Part shown: positions 32,716 to 45,187 of the stretch, piece by piece
How the letters are laid out: every line of letters starts with the position of its first letter
Position numbering within the stretch: position 1 is the stretch's first letter
Source: Montifringilla adamsi
Lineage: Eukaryota > Chordata > Aves > Passeriformes > Passeridae
DNA length: 64,000 nt
Reading direction: 5' to 3'
NCBI GenBank assembly: GCA_017590115.1
Contig: JAGGNK010012559.1
Span: 1,198,370 to 1,262,369, forward strand
Notes under the pieces: generated by a model
What the model saw: only the letters and a program-made list of their open reading frames with translations
Databases searched by the model: none
What the model was told of the DNA's origin: nothing
Made by a program: the position numbers and the translations under genes

Positions 32716-34436
32716 TTTTAGATGAGTGGGAAGTTCCCCCCAGCCCTGCCTGCTGCAGAACCCCGAGTTCATTGTCAGCACCTGAAGAACAGAAGCAGAG
32801 GCAGAAAGGGAAGGGGCCAAGGAAATGCCAGAATAAAGACCAAGCCTCACAAATGCACGGTCTCAGCAGAGCTGGGCTCATGTGAGGTCCTCCTGCTCCT
32901 TGCTGCCAACCAAACCTCCTCAAAGCCACCCTAAATCATCCCTGGGTGCCCCTGCCCCACAGCAGGAAACTCGGGATGATCTTCCCTCCCCTCTTCTGCA
33001 GCATCATCAACAAAAGCTTCCTCGGGATTCTGGTGATCTGAGGCAGCTCTGGGGCATGAGGGCTGCCAGGGCTGAGCTGCGGTACTCTGGGGACACAGGG
33101 ATGTGACTCTGATTTATGAACAGTCCCATGAGCTCCCCAGGGGAGCAGCTCAGGGCTGGGACCCCTCTGGGTCTTCCCTCTGTGTGCTCACTCCCAGAGT
33201 TTGTGTCTGTGCAGAAGGAACAGCTCCTGCCTGGGTGTGAGCCTGAGCAGCCACGGCTGTATTGATTAATTAATTGATTAATTGGCCCCATGGAGCCTGG
33301 CTTGGCAGGTTGGGCTGTGTCCCCACCACCACAGCATGGTCCCATGGCCAGGCAGGACAGAGGGTGTCGAGCTCAGCCCCCTTCCAGCAGTGGCTGCACT
33401 TTATTTTGCCAGGTTAAAGTCAGTTCCTAAAGCAAAACAGCAGAAGAGAGGAAGAGAAAGGCCCCAAAGGCAGAAATGCCTCCTGCTGGGCTGGAAGGAG
33501 GGCACTGCCCAGCTGATGCCATCCCCAGCTCTGGGTGCTTCCAGCCCTGCCTGGAGTGGGAGTGCTGGGCAGAACAAGGAGCAGAGCTGTGCTGGGGCAC
33601 TTTGGATCCAGAGCCAGCTCCGAATGTGCAGCTCTAGGAAAGGAAAGAAGCTGGGATGAAGCCTAGGGAAAGTGAAGCTGTGACCTCTGCCAAGCCCTGG
33701 CAGTGCCCTTCCTGGAGCTCACAGCTGTGACAGCCTGGAGACATCAGTCACAGCACTGGCACTGGCTCAGCCCGAGCTCCCTGAGCCATTCCCAGCTCCC
33801 TGGGAGGGAGGAGAGGGCAGAGATGGGGATTTAGAACATTTACAGCCTCAGGGGTGCTGGAGGAGGCTGAGCTGTGTCCAGGGGTTTTCCTGGCTTTCTC
33901 CAGGATTTAGAAGGCACTGATTTCAGCATGTGATGGAATCAGTGCTGGTCTGTGCTCCCTGGCTGTGCAGGGCTCAACAAAGAGGGGAAAACCACCCAGG
34001 GACAACAAGTTTGACAACAGGTTGCCACCAGCAATGAAAAGGAGTTGGAAAGGCCAGTCTTGTTATTCCTGCTGTAATTAAAATGGAGAATTTATTCCTC
34101 CTTGCAGGCAGCCTCCTGCAGAGAATTAACCACAAGATTAATGAGGTGCCTGATGGTTTGTGCAGCCCCACTCAGAACCAGAGCCATTGTTTGCTCCTCG
34201 TGTGCCTGGATGTGGAGAGCAGCCAGCTCCCTCCTGGTGACCTCCTGGGCTACCAGGGACACTGCAGATGGATGTTTGTGCTCCTGGCCAGGATTTGGGA
34301 ATGGCAGAGCTGAGGGAACAACTCAGAATCCCTGCCCTGAGGCACGGGGAGGGGACAGCAGCTCTGGGAAGGAGCAATGCCCAGTTTGCTGTCTCAGGAA
34401 TGTGAGACCCAGCTGGGATCAGAGCTCTGAAATGAG
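32716..34436. other. Intergenic, no gene seen
   Basis: Unique-looking. A short attaattgattaattgg A/T run lies at about 33261-33284. No coding evidence. Confidence 0.55.
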
Positions 34437-34834
34437 CTGCTGGTGACACTTTGTCACCGGTGCCACAGTCCCTGGTGGCTGGAACAGGCGGTGTCACCCT
34501 CTTGTGTGACCACTGGATGTGTTATCTCATGCTCTCCCTCATTTTTCCCTGATTTTAGGAACTGCCCAGCTCCAGTTTCACACCAAAGCACTTTGACATC
34601 AAACCCGTGTGGATCTGATATCGAGCTGCTGGTGGCATTTTGTCACCAGTGCCACAGGCCCATGGGTGGCTGGGACAGGCAGTGCCACCCCATCTTGCCA
34701 GTGTCCCCAGTAAGCAATAATTACTCCAGTTTTTACTGGATGTGTTATCTCATGCTCTCCCTCATTCTTCCTGGATTTTAGGAACCACCCAGCTCTAGTT
34801 TCACTCCCAAAGCACTTTCACATCAAACCCACAT
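34437..34834. repeat. Tandem duplication (~190-215 bp, two copies)
   Basis: Copies start at gctgctggtgacactttgtc (34437) and gctgctggtggcattttgtc (34626) and share gatgtgttatctcatgctctccctcatt. The second copy carries about 25 bp extra. Confidence 0.9.
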
Positions 34835-36134
34835 GGCTCCAAACACAGGTTTTCCATCCTGGTTTCCTTGATCCTTTCTGCACTGAGGGCTGGGAGCAAG
34901 AGCTGACCCCCACAGGATGCCCTGGGGGGCTGGGAGTGAGAGGAACTGTCTTGGTTTGAACAGACAGGTGTCTGCTGAAGTAAAACACACCCCCAGCTAC
35001 ATTTTGAAACTGAAGACAGGGACACAGCAGAAATTAGGAATGCCAGGATTTTCCCTTTCCAGAGTTTTTTTTGAGGGCTTTTCTTGCTGGCATGCTGCAG
35101 GGTGCACAAGCAGCTGCGCCTGCAGGGCCAATGTGACATTGTGGCATCGTGACCTCTGCACCTCCCACTCCCTTTCCCCTGTCAGGACATGGGGTGGGGC
35201 GGGTCCCTGCTCCTCCTCTCTGTCCCCATAACTCTGAGGAGCTCAGGGATCCGTGGCTGTGTTCTGGAATTCTTGGGCATCACAGTGGCACTGGTAGGGT
35301 TCACCACCCAAAATTTCTGAGGAGGAGCTGTGGGCTCAAAGATTTCTGGGCTGGGGACATGCCAGGAGGTGGCTTTGCCACCCCACCCATGTCCCCATGG
35401 GCACCAGCCTGGCTGGACCCCTCAACCTCTGATAAAACCCAACCAACCTCCACTTGCAAAGCCACAACTCCCCAACTCTCCCATCAGGGTTTTCTTCCTA
35501 AATCACCCTAAATGACCCTAAATGATCCTAAATGACCCTAAATCACCCTTCCCATGATGTGGAGAACACTCTGTCTGCTCTCCCTGCAGAGCCTCCTCTC
35601 ACACATTGCTCAGAGCTGTTCTCACGTCTCCCCTGCAGCACTTCCAGACTAAACAAGCCCAGGTCTGTTTTTGGGACCTCTGACCAGTCCCGGCCTGGCT
35701 GATCCTCCTCCCTCCCGAGGCGGTGCCCGCTGGATGCAGTTCCAGGGCTGGGAGCAGAGGGATGATCTGGCATTTCTCCTGGCCAGCAGTTGGATTTACA
35801 GCTCTCCAGGGGCCAAGCTCCCCTCGGCCAGTTATGGCTCTGCCTCACAAACCAGCTCCCAAAATCCACTTTTAGGAGTTTTAGGAATTTTCTCCCCAAT
35901 TCTGGTGCCTAGGACCCCGCTGGGTTTGGCTGTTCTGGTGTTCCCTGCACCTGGGAAGGGTGGGAGCCCCAGACCTGCCCCAGCAGGGAGTGCTGAGAGA
36001 TTGCAAATGCTGGGGTGACAGAGATAGGCAGAAAAATTATAATCCCTGTCCCCTGGGCAAGGATTGGGAGAAATTCAATATCTTTTCCCATAGAAAATCA
36101 AAATCTGAGAATTTTAGGCTGAAAACAAATAAAG
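34835..36134. other. Intergenic; small 11-bp array at 35503-35550
   Basis: Five or so copies of ctaaatgaccc occur near 35510. Otherwise unique-looking and non-coding. Confidence 0.6.
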
Positions 36135-36333
36135 GACTTTTTTCTCTTTTTCTTTTTCTTTTTTTCTTTTTCTTGTCTTTCTTTTTGTATCTAATTTTTC
36201 CTTTTTTTTTTCCTTTTCTCTTCTTTCTTTTTCTTTGTCCTAGTTTCCATTTTTCCCTTCTCCCTTTTCCTTTTTGTTTTCATTTTGATTTTCCTTCTCA
36301 TTCTCCTTTTTTTTTTTTTTTTTTTTTTTTTTG
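36135..36333. repeat. Poly-pyrimidine tract with long poly-T
   Basis: Almost pure C/T for 200 bases, ending in about T24 at 36308-36332. Confidence 0.95.
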
Positions 36334-36587
36334 GTTCTAGAAATTCTGTCCAGTGTTTTGTGCATCTTTCTGGAGCTCCTTCTCCATTCTCCAGCCAGAC
36401 CCCTCCTCCAGGTCACCACACCTCCACCCTCACCCAACCTTGCTGTTCCACCAAGGAGGAATCCCAGAGACTGATCCCATCTCTGACCCCCAGAGATGCC
36501 ATTCTTGGCCAAAAATCACCCATTTTTGACCAGAAAAATGAATGTGTGACCCAAACCAAGCCCAAAGATGTCCCTAAACCTTCACTG

Positions 36588-36825
36588 GTGCAACCTGAGG
36601 CTGTTCCCTCTCCTCCTGTCCCTGTTCCCTGGAGCACAGCCCGACCCCCCCGGCTGTCCCCTCCTGCCAGGAGTTGTGCAGAGCCACAAGGTCCCCCCTG
36701 AGCCTCCTTTTCTCCAGGCTGAGCCCCTTTCCAGCTCCCTCAGCCTCTCCTGGGGCTCCATTCCCTTCCCAGCTCCGTTCCCTTCCCTGGACTCTCTCCA
36801 GCCCCTCCAAGTCCCTCCTGAGCTG
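36588..36825 (-). mobile_element. CR1 LINE fragment (-)
   Basis: caacctgaggctgttccctc, then gtcccctcctgccaggagttg and agcctccttttctccaggctg. Same subfamily as 18935-19376. The 3' tip is missing. Confidence 0.88.
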
Positions 36826-37539
36826 AGGGATGAATGGAAAACTGGAGGTCTCAGCTTTACAGTGGCCCAAGGAGCTTCAGGGCAGGTGAGTGGGACAGGA
36901 GTGGGGACAAGCTCAGATGGAACCATGCCCCAGTCCCAGTCAGCATCTCATCCTGCCCCACTTCTCCCACACCACCCAGCAGGAAGGGCCCATCCAGCCT
37001 CGGGCTGTAAATCCAGGAGCTGTTTCCTCACTGAAGGGCTCTCCCAGGCCTCAATGGCAAACCTCCCTGAGGCTTTTCTGGTGGTGAAACCCTCAGCTCT
37101 GTCTTGGCCAGGCCAAGTGGGCTCTGCTCCGTCCTCTGGATGAAGTGGGACTGGATTTATTGTTGTTTCTGCAGCGCTAGAGCTTCACTCAGGAGGCAGC
37201 ATTACTCACAGAGCTGCCTCCTGCAGGGCTCCCCTGCTTTCCCTGATGTTTCCCTTCTTGCCTTCAGCTGAATTCTCTCTGCCATGAGCCATCAAACACA
37301 GAACTGCTCATAGATCACCTCTTGTCAGGGGCTGGCAGTGATTCTGGCCTGGCCTCTGAGCTCCACAGCTGTTGGAGAGTTTGTCTGGCTGGAGGGAGGG
37401 AGGGTGGTCTGGGTCAGGCTCTGGGGTGTTCTCAGCCCGTCCACGTTCCAGTGGAAGCTGGATTTTATCTGGAAAACCATCCTGTGGTGAGGGGGAAAGC
37501 AGGAATGCACAACCTCAGGTGCTTCACAGAATCCCAGAT
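36826..37539. other. Intergenic, no gene seen
   Basis: Unique-looking, non-coding. Confidence 0.55.
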
Positions 37540-37785
37540 TATCCTGAGCTCCAGGGACCTACAGGATCATGGATCCAACCCTGGCTCTGCCCAGACCCCC
37601 CAACACCCCCACCCTGGGCATCCCTGGAGCTCTGGCAGCCTCGGGGCCGTGCCCACTCCCTGGGGAGCCTGGGCAGTGCCAGCACCCTCTGGGGGAAGAA
37701 CCTTGCCCTGATCTGCAGCCTGAGCTGCCCTGGCCCAGCTCCAGCCGTGCCCTGGCTGCTGTCCCTGTCCCAGAGCAGAGATGGG
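37540..37785 (-). mobile_element. CR1 LINE 3' fragment (-)
   Basis: gacctacaggatcatggatcc, then ctggcagcctcggggccgtg and accctctgggggaagaacc. Very similar (about 97%) to 51785-51980. Confidence 0.87.
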
Positions 37786-37914
37786 AGCTGCCCTCGGCAG
37801 GAGCTGCAGATCCCTGAGCTCTGCCCTTGCTCCCCATCATGTTCTCCCGGCAGCCACAGGAGACCTCAGAGACCTCTGCTCCCACCCAAAGCACAGCAGG
37901 TAAATCCCTACTCA

Positions 37915-38080
37915 GGGAATTCCAGATTCATTTAGGTTGGAAAATCCCTTTAAGATCAAGTCAAACCATCCACTAGCACTGCCAAGGCCACCACTGACCA
38001 GTGTCCCCAGGTGCCACCTCCACAGGGCTGTTAAACCCCTCCAGGGATGGGGGCTCACCCAGGATTTTGCCTTCACACAA
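37915..38080 (-). mobile_element. CR1 LINE 3' fragment (-)
   Basis: ttcatttaggttggaaaatcc, then ctagcactgccaaggccacc and cctccagggatgggggctc. Confidence 0.8.
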
Positions 38081-38373
38081 AGGGAGCTGGGTGGGGCTGG
38101 CTCCAGGGGGGCACCCATCTCAAACCAGCAGTACAACCCTACTGCTGCTCCCTGATGGGCTTTTCCTCCTATTTCCTGCACAGTTCCATCTCCCTGAGCA
38201 CAGTTTCTGTTTCTCTGACAACCACACTGCTCATAGGTACACTCTCAGGTCGTTCGGCTGCTCATTTGCTGAGCTGATGAACCTTCAGCCATACATTGTC
38301 AGCTCCCCCTGGCTCAGAGCTGTCCCTGAGCCCATGTGGTGTCGATGCAGGGCATCCCTAATGCTGGGAACAT

Positions 38374-38785
38374 TGTGCTCTGACTCCATGATTCAGAATG
38401 CTGAACAAATGCTTTATTAACACTATACCATTACACTAATACTATATTATAACTATATTATATTAAAGAGATACTACACTAAAGAGACACTAAATAGATA
38501 CTATACTGTACTATACAAAAGATACTAAAGAAAAACCTGTGACTGTCTGAGACAGCCAGGACACAGCTTTGACCCAACTGGCCAAGGAAACAAAACAAGT
38601 TCAGCAGAATCCAATTGACAAAACACTTTCGGTAAACACATTCCACAGGTGTAAAACAACAGGAGCAGTGAATCGAGATAAGAATTGTTTTCTCTTCTTC
38701 TTGCTGTGCTTCTCACTGCCTTCCCAGGAAAACTCCTGGGAGAGAGAATTATATCTCTCTCTGGTCAGAGAATGTGAATTCCACA
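38374..38785 (-). mobile_element. Solo LTR of element-B family (-)
   Basis: On the minus strand it starts TGTGGAATTCACATTCTCTG, has tgttaataaagcatttg (AATAAA), and ends near gagtcagagcaca. It shares the whole layout of 21041-21414. There is no internal retroviral coding region on either side, so it is a solo LTR. A matching target-site duplication was looked for and not found. Confidence 0.78.
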
Positions 38786-39069
38786 ATGTTGGACCTCTCT
38801 TTTAGGACTGCTACCACCTCTTCCTGTGGGGCTTTCACCAGGCACAGGTTGGCTCCTGTGGGCACAGAGGGCAGGGATGGAGCCCAAGGTGGGCAGTGTC
38901 CCCACCTGAAATGTGCTCTGAGGACTGGAAATGCCCTAGCAGATTTTTCCTGCCACTGTTCCCATCAGGGGAAGGGCCCTCAGCAGATCCTTGGGGCTGA
39001 GATTTGACCCACAGGGCTGGAAGGTCCCAGGAACTGCTCCCAGCTCTCCACTCCTTAGCCCTTCTGGAA
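38786..39069. other. Intergenic, no gene seen
   Basis: Short unique-looking spacer between the LTR and a CR1. Confidence 0.6.
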
Positions 39070-39395
39070 GCTGAGCTCAAAACCTGAAGGGAGCCTCCCA
39101 GAAATATGGAAAGGGACTGGGGACAAGACCTGGGGGGACAGGACACAGGGAATGGCTCCCACTGCCAGAGGGCAGGGCTGGATGGCATCTTGGGAATTGG
39201 GAATTGTTCCCTGGCAGGCTGGGGAGGGGCTGGGCTGGAATTGCCAGAGCAGCTGTGGCTGCCCCTGGATCCCTGGCAGTGCCCAAGGCCAGGCTGGAGC
39301 ACCTGGGACAATGGGAGGTGTCCCTGCCAGGGGAGGGGTGGCACCAGATGGGATTTCAGGTCCCTTCCCACCCAAACCATCCCTAATTCCCTGAT
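39070..39395 (+). mobile_element. CR1 LINE 3' fragment (+)
   Basis: Same block order as 4556-4872. Ends ggtcccttcccacccaaacc followed by three attccctg units, a variant of the CR1 8-bp tail. Confidence 0.88.
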
Positions 39396-41164
39396 TCCCT
39401 GATTCCCTGAGTCCATGACTGTGTCCGTGCCTCTATACTGACAAACACTCTCTAACTTTCCTTGCTCGGCCCCCGTTGAACACCAGCTCTGAACACATTT
39501 TCCAAACCAGGTTTTCATGGGTTCTTTGCTGGAAATCTCAGCAGATTTCTGGCTCAAAGCTTTGTGGGGAATAAATCCTGCCGGGAAGGGATGGGGCAGG
39601 GTAAAGTCTGTGCTGCTGCAGCTGAATCCATGAAATCCTGCTGTGCCTCTTGGATTCTGAGTGGAACAGCTCCTTCCGTCCCTGATCTGCACCTTGTGCC
39701 TCTCAGAACAAGCTGGGTCTGGACCTGCTTTCTTTAACCTGCCTAAAAAAGCATTTTACAGGGCACTGAAGTTTATTGCCCTCTTGGACTCCCACATCCC
39801 TCCAGATGAAAAATGAGCCACTTAAAATGATAAAAGGTTTTATTTACTGCATTTTATTGACTAGAGTGGCAGCAAAGCTGCATCCCTCTGCTAGCTGGAT
39901 CCTTGTGGACATAAAGCTCTTTGCAGGAGAGGTTTGAAGGCTGCTGCAGGAATTCCTGCCTGGCCTGAAGTTTATTCCTCTGCAGCTGAGCCATCCTTAC
40001 ACCCTTTCCTGCCATCCCTGCATCCTTCCCTCCCATCCTTACACCCTTCCCTGCAATCCTTGCATCCCATCCCTCCCCTGAAGAGAGGCAGGATGCAGGG
40101 AAGGGGTGGAATCCATCCCAGAGGAGCAGCCATGCAGGGGGAAGGTGGTGAGAAGGCAGAGAGGAGGTGCCAGGTGATATCTGGGTGGGATGGAGAGGGT
40201 CTGGGACAGGGAGAGACCCCAAACCTCTGAGGAAGATGAAGGCAGAGGAGGGATGGGGGCCTGACCTGGAGAGGGAAGGGGAAGATGGGACACCAAAGCC
40301 ATGGGGAAGGAAGGACAGAACTCCCTCAGCCCTTTGGTGGGGTGGGAGAGGAGAGGAGGGGGAACAGGGAGAAGGTGCAGGTCCCTCCTGCAGACCCCAC
40401 AGAGAGCAGGGAGGGGGGACAACTGCAGCAGCATGTCTGACCAAAACAGGGAATGTTTTTAGCAGAGCTAAGCCAAACCAGGGTCTGAGAGCTGAACCAG
40501 TTCACCCTCCACAAGCCACCAGCTCGGGCAAAAAGCCCCATTTTTAGCAATTTCCAGGCTCCAAACTCTCCTGATTTCTGTGCGTCACAGGCTGAGATCC
40601 GCAGTCCCTGGGGACGGGGCTGCAGGAGCAGCGAGGTGAAGGTGGCTGAGCCCTCTCCGAGGTGCCTCACCCCCCGCCGGCCCCGCACGTGTCCCCGAGC
40701 TGCGGATGCAGATGCCTGGGAACGTGTGCTCGCTCCAGCATTACATCACTGCAGGGGAAGGCAGCAGGGAATCGGCAGCAGCAGAAATGCAGCAGCCGAA
40801 GAGCCAGGGCCGTCCAAAATAAACCCTGCTGGGAAAGGGGAGGCGTTCCAGGGGAAAATGTTTGGGTTTTCACAAATCCTATCCCCTCGACACTTGTGCC
40901 ACCGTCCTTCAAGGTCCTTCCCGAATATAAGGATGGGGAAGCACTGGCACAGCTCACCCAGGGAGGATGTGGATTCCTCATCCCTGGAAATGTCCGAGGT
41001 CAGGCTGGATGCGAGCCCAGCCTGGCACTGCAGCCCTGCAGCAGCACTGGACATCCTAAAAACATTCAGGACCCCTGCTAGAAGGCATGGTCATGCTGCC
41101 CTACCCAGACTCAGGATGTGACCCTTTCCAAACCAGCTCATGCCTCGTCCTAGCAGATGGGTAA
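39396..41164. other. Intergenic; C/T minisatellite and mild CpG patch
   Basis: An imperfect array of catccttacacccttccctg lies at 39990-40080. A modest CpG-enriched stretch lies at about 40580-40740. A possible old CR1 scrap lies at 40945-41010 (ggattcctcatccctggaaa). No gene seen. Confidence 0.5.
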
Positions 41165-41770
41165 AAATGTGTTGAGTTGTTCCCATTCCCACTTTAAACT
41201 GCCAGAGGGCAGGGATGGATGGGATATTGGGAAGGAATTCCTTCCTGTGAGGTCTGGGATGGAATTCTCAGAGAAGCTGTGGCTGCCTCTGGATCCCTGG
41301 AAGTGTCCAAGGCCAGGTTGGCCAGGGCTTGGAGTAGCCTGGGACAGTGGAAGGCACATCTCATGGATGTGCCACCCAAATGTTGATCCAGGTGCTGCAG
41401 GGACCTCTGTAGGGTCCCCATGTTCCGTCCCAACAGTCTCTGTGCTGCTCCCACCCCTCCACGCTGCCCTGCTGTGTTTTCCCTCTCCCACTGCCCAGCC
41501 CATCCTGGAGGTGTCCCCAGGATGGAGCAGGGACAGCAGGGCCACAGGGAGGGGACAGGAAGGACACAGTGAGGGCAAATCTGAGGCATCATCCTCATCT
41601 CCTCCTGCCTGTGGGAGTGTGGAGGAGCCAAACCAGCCCAATCCACTGTCACAGCAGAACTGGTGACAGTGGCAGGGATTCCTCCAGAGCCTGGACGAGG
41701 ATATGTCTCACCAGGAACTGGATGAGTTTTATGGTCCCTTCCCACCCAAACCATCCTGGGATTCCATTCT
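41165..41770 (+). mobile_element. CR1 LINE 3' fragment (+), interrupted
   Basis: CR1 sequence runs from about 41165 to 41354 (gacagtggaagg) and resumes at about 41716 (aactggatgagttttatgg), ending ggtcccttcccacccaaacc. The 360 bases between are foreign and recur at 45471. Confidence 0.85.
41355..41715. repeat. Unidentified dispersed repeat, copy 1 (inside CR1)
   Basis: From cacatctcatggatgtgcc to about cactgtcac (41651) it is about 97% identical to 45471-45769. A further 50-65 bases up to tgtctcaccagga are partly shared. The family is not recognised. Confidence 0.85.
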
Positions 41771-42008
41771 GGATGCCCCTGCAGTGTTGGGGACACAGAG
41801 GGGACTCTGTCCCCGTGGTTGCCATTGGAGAAGCAGAAGGGTCGGTTCCATGTGCCACCCCTGGATGGGGATCAGCTGTCATGGCAACAGTGGCACTGTC
41901 ATTGCAGCACAGGACACATGGCAGTGACATAACTTAGAGTGTTCCCCATGGAGCAGAGGATCCTGGAGCGAGCTCATCGGTGTAATTTTGGCTGATTGGT
42001 GGGAGGAA
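41771..42008. other. Intergenic, no gene seen
   Basis: Short non-coding spacer. Confidence 0.6.
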
Positions 42009-42992
42009 TGATGAGGAGGACTCCATGATATCAGAAGGCTAATTAATCACTTTATTATACTATATTGTTCTATGCTATATTACACTATATTATACTACAT
42101 CTAAACTGAAACTGCACAAGAACTCAACTGAACTGAACAAAAATCTCGTGACTGTCCTGACCACCAGTCTGGACACGTGCTTGGCCCTGATAGGCCAAGG
42201 AAACAAACCCCCATCACTTTGGGTAAACAATCTTCGTATTGCATTCTACCTTGGCACAACACAGACACAGCAAATAAGATAAGAATTGTGTTTTCCCTTT
42301 CTCTGAGGTTCAGAGAATGTGAATCTCAGAAATATTCTTGGGAAGAATTGTGCCTTGCTTTTCTCTATGAAGAGAATGTGGCAACGCTGATAGGCCAAGG
42401 AAACAAACCCCCATCACTTTGGGTAAACAATCTTCGTATTGCATTCTACCTTGGCACAACACAGGAGCAGCAAATGAGATAAGAATTGTTTTTATCATTC
42501 TTTTCTCTGCTTCTCTCACTGCTTCTCTCAGGTTCAGAGAATGTGGATCCCACAGGAGCTTGATAACTGAACTGAACAAAAATCTCGTGACTGTCCTGAC
42601 CACCAGTCTGGACACGTGCTTGGCCCTGATAGGCCAAGGAAACAAACCACAGCACTTTGGGTAAACAATCTCCATATTGCATTCTACCTTGGCACAACAC
42701 AGACACAGCAAATAAGATAAGAATTGTGTTTTCCCTTTCTCTGAGGTTCAGAGAATGTGAATCTCAGAAATATTCTTGGGAAGAATTGTGCCTTGCTTTT
42801 CTCTATGAAGAGAATGTGGCAACGCTGATAGGCCAAGGAAACAAACCCCCATCACTTTGGGTAAACAATCTTCGTATTGCATTCTACCTTGGCACAACAC
42901 AGGAGCAGCAAATGAGATAAGAATTGTTTTGATCATTCTTTTCTCTGCTTCTCTCACTGCTTCTCTCAGGTTCAGAGAATGTGGATCCCACA
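42009..42992 (-). mobile_element. LTR of element-B family with nested internal duplications (-)
   Basis: Minus-strand start TGTGGGATCCACATTCTCTG (ending at 42992). The polyadenylation region is at the left (cactttattatac, AATAAA on the minus strand). A segment starting tgataggccaagg occurs four times (42188, 42388, 42627, 42826) as two ~200-bp units within a ~439-bp larger duplication. The larger unit also carries about 10 bases beyond the LTR end (ggagcttgat). No viral coding region. Confidence 0.8.
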
Positions 42993-43591
42993 GGAGCTTG
43001 ATCCAGATCCAGGGAAAAGGTTGCCCCCATTGGATGTGGCAGCGAGTGGATTTTCGCCTTTGGAGCCACCAAACAAAGGTGGCCAATGATGGGATGATTT
43101 TCATCCCATCCCTGCCCATACAGAATCCATATGGGAGCCTCTGTCGGGACAGGGATCTGGAGCTCTGCCCAGCTTTGGTGGGAACGGGGTGGGACAAGCA
43201 TGGCACGTGGGAATGGCCGTGGATAACACCATGGGCAGAGCTCAGGGCTGCAGCGCTCCTGTTGGTTCCCAGCTCCCGGGAAAGGCTGCGGATCTCTTTG
43301 GAGACACCTCATCAGCAACGTGGTGCTGAGGAACTGCAGCAAACTTCTGCAGGGATCTGGCTGGAAGGACTAAATGTGCTCAGGGTTTACAGAAAGGGCT
43401 CAGCTCAAAGACAACCTCCCCTCAGTTGGGTGGAAATGGCACTGCCTGGAAGGGGAACAAAAATTGGGATGGTTTGAAGTGGGAAAACAACTTGAGATGA
43501 ATCAAGGCACATGGGACTGGGGAAGTATAAAGGGATGGATCAGGAAAGGTTTTTTTTTTTAAAAAAGGGAAATCAATGGAAGACCAAAAAG
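42993..43591. other. Intergenic, no gene seen
   Basis: Unique-looking up to an A/T-rich border with T10 and A6 at 43550-43566. Confidence 0.6.
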
Positions 43592-43822
43592 ATTAAATTT
43601 AAAAGGCAATATGATAATTATTTTAAATATAAAGATAATATAATAACAACATTTTACAGGCAATCTAATAATTATTTTAAATTTAAAGGTAACATAAAAA
43701 TAAAATTTAAAAAGAGATCTAATAATTACTTTAAACTTAAAAGGCAATATAATAATTATTTTAAATTTAAAAGGCAATCTAATGATTATTTTAAATATAA
43801 AGGCAATATAGTAATTATTTTC
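43592..43822. repeat. 30-bp AT-rich minisatellite
   Basis: About eight copies of aaggcaatctaataattatttt plus aaatttaa. Exact 30-bp phasing at 43741, 43771 and 43801. The 124-residue frame crossing it is an array product. Confidence 0.94.
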
Positions 43823-44454
43823 AGAGGAGTTACATGGCTATCACCACATCTTTCCTTTCTGTGGTCTTTAATGCAGCTCTGTTGAATGAAGGGCTTGGCC
43901 ATTCTTCCAGATTATTTTCCACACATTTTTACTCCTATGAATTTTAGTCAGGCTAAATTTGCTTCCAACCCCCAATCTCTTTTTTCCTGTTTCCTCCATG
44001 AAACACAGAGCAGTTAAGGTGATTTTTTCCATTCTTTGTCTGACAAATGCAAATTAAACTTGATTCTTCTGTCACCCACAGCAATTTTCAACGAGGTGTG
44101 TGTCAGGCAGGAGGTGCTGAAATCCATGGCATCACTCCTGATTTTTGGCCAGCATCCCAAAATCAGCGCCAGAGGCACTTTTGGCATGGAATTCTGGCAT
44201 CTTTGTGGTAGAAATTTGCTTTCTGCGTGGGAACAGTCACAGCCCTGCAAAGAGAAACCCTCCAGCCACTGGTGTGGGCATCGGGACTTGGGAAAGCACC
44301 ACAAGGTTTGGGGTTGTCTGAGCAGCTCCTGGAATCCTCAGGATTGGAAAGAGTGCCCTGCTGGCCTTTCCAAGAGCTCTGGCCCAGGCTGGCACAGACA
44401 GGTTGGCACAGCTGGAGTGGCAGAGGGGATCCAGGGATCCAGCACTGGGAGAAG
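43823..44454. other. Intergenic, no gene seen
   Basis: Unique-looking, non-coding. Confidence 0.55.
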
Positions 44455-44605
44455 CCACAGGGTTGGAATTCCAAGTTGAAGGAATGATCTGCAAAAAGCA
44501 GAAACCACAGGACTGGAATTCCAAGCTGGAGAAATAATCTGCAGAGCCAGAAACCACAGGATGGGAATTCCGAGTGGGAGGAATGATCTGCAGAACCAGA
44601 CCTCA
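44455..44605. repeat. ~50-57-bp tandem repeat, three copies
   Basis: Units contain ggaattccaagctggag, gaatgatctgcag and agaaaccacagg. Confidence 0.92.
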
Positions 44606-45187
44606 GTCCAGGGCCAGGCACCACAGAGAGGTGTTGGCATGGGAGGAACAGCTTGGGCAGGGGAAGGAAAACAGGAGAAGTGGGAGCTGGGCACAAGTGG
44701 CCACGTGGTTCTGGAGGAAAATCAACCATAAAGAGGGAGGATGGATCAACCAAAAAGAGCAGAACAGGACTGGGAATGGGGCTCCTGTGCCCAGCACCGA
44801 TGGGGTGCCCAAAATCCTCAAGAGACAATGGAAGGGAGGGAGTGGGAACATGCAGCAAAGGAATGAGCTCCAAGCTCAGCCTGGAGAAGATTCAGACCCT
44901 TTTTAGGACAAACATGAGCAGCAGACAGACTGCAAAAACAGCTAACAGGAGAAACCTGCATCAGAGAACTCAGTCTCCTCCTGAATGATGTTTTTCTGTA
45001 TTTCTGCTCATTTGAGCATCAAAACTGTGCAAACAGTTGGAAAAAGCAGCACAGTCCTGTCCCAGCTGCAGCAAATTCCTGCCTGGATAAATCAGGCAGT
45101 AGGCTCAGAGTTTCCACTGCTGCCTGCTCTGTGCCCAGCCTGTCCGCCTGGCTGGGATCAGCTCAGGACCATGCCCTGACCTTTACC
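44606..45187. other. Intergenic, no gene seen
   Basis: Unique-looking, non-coding. Confidence 0.55.
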
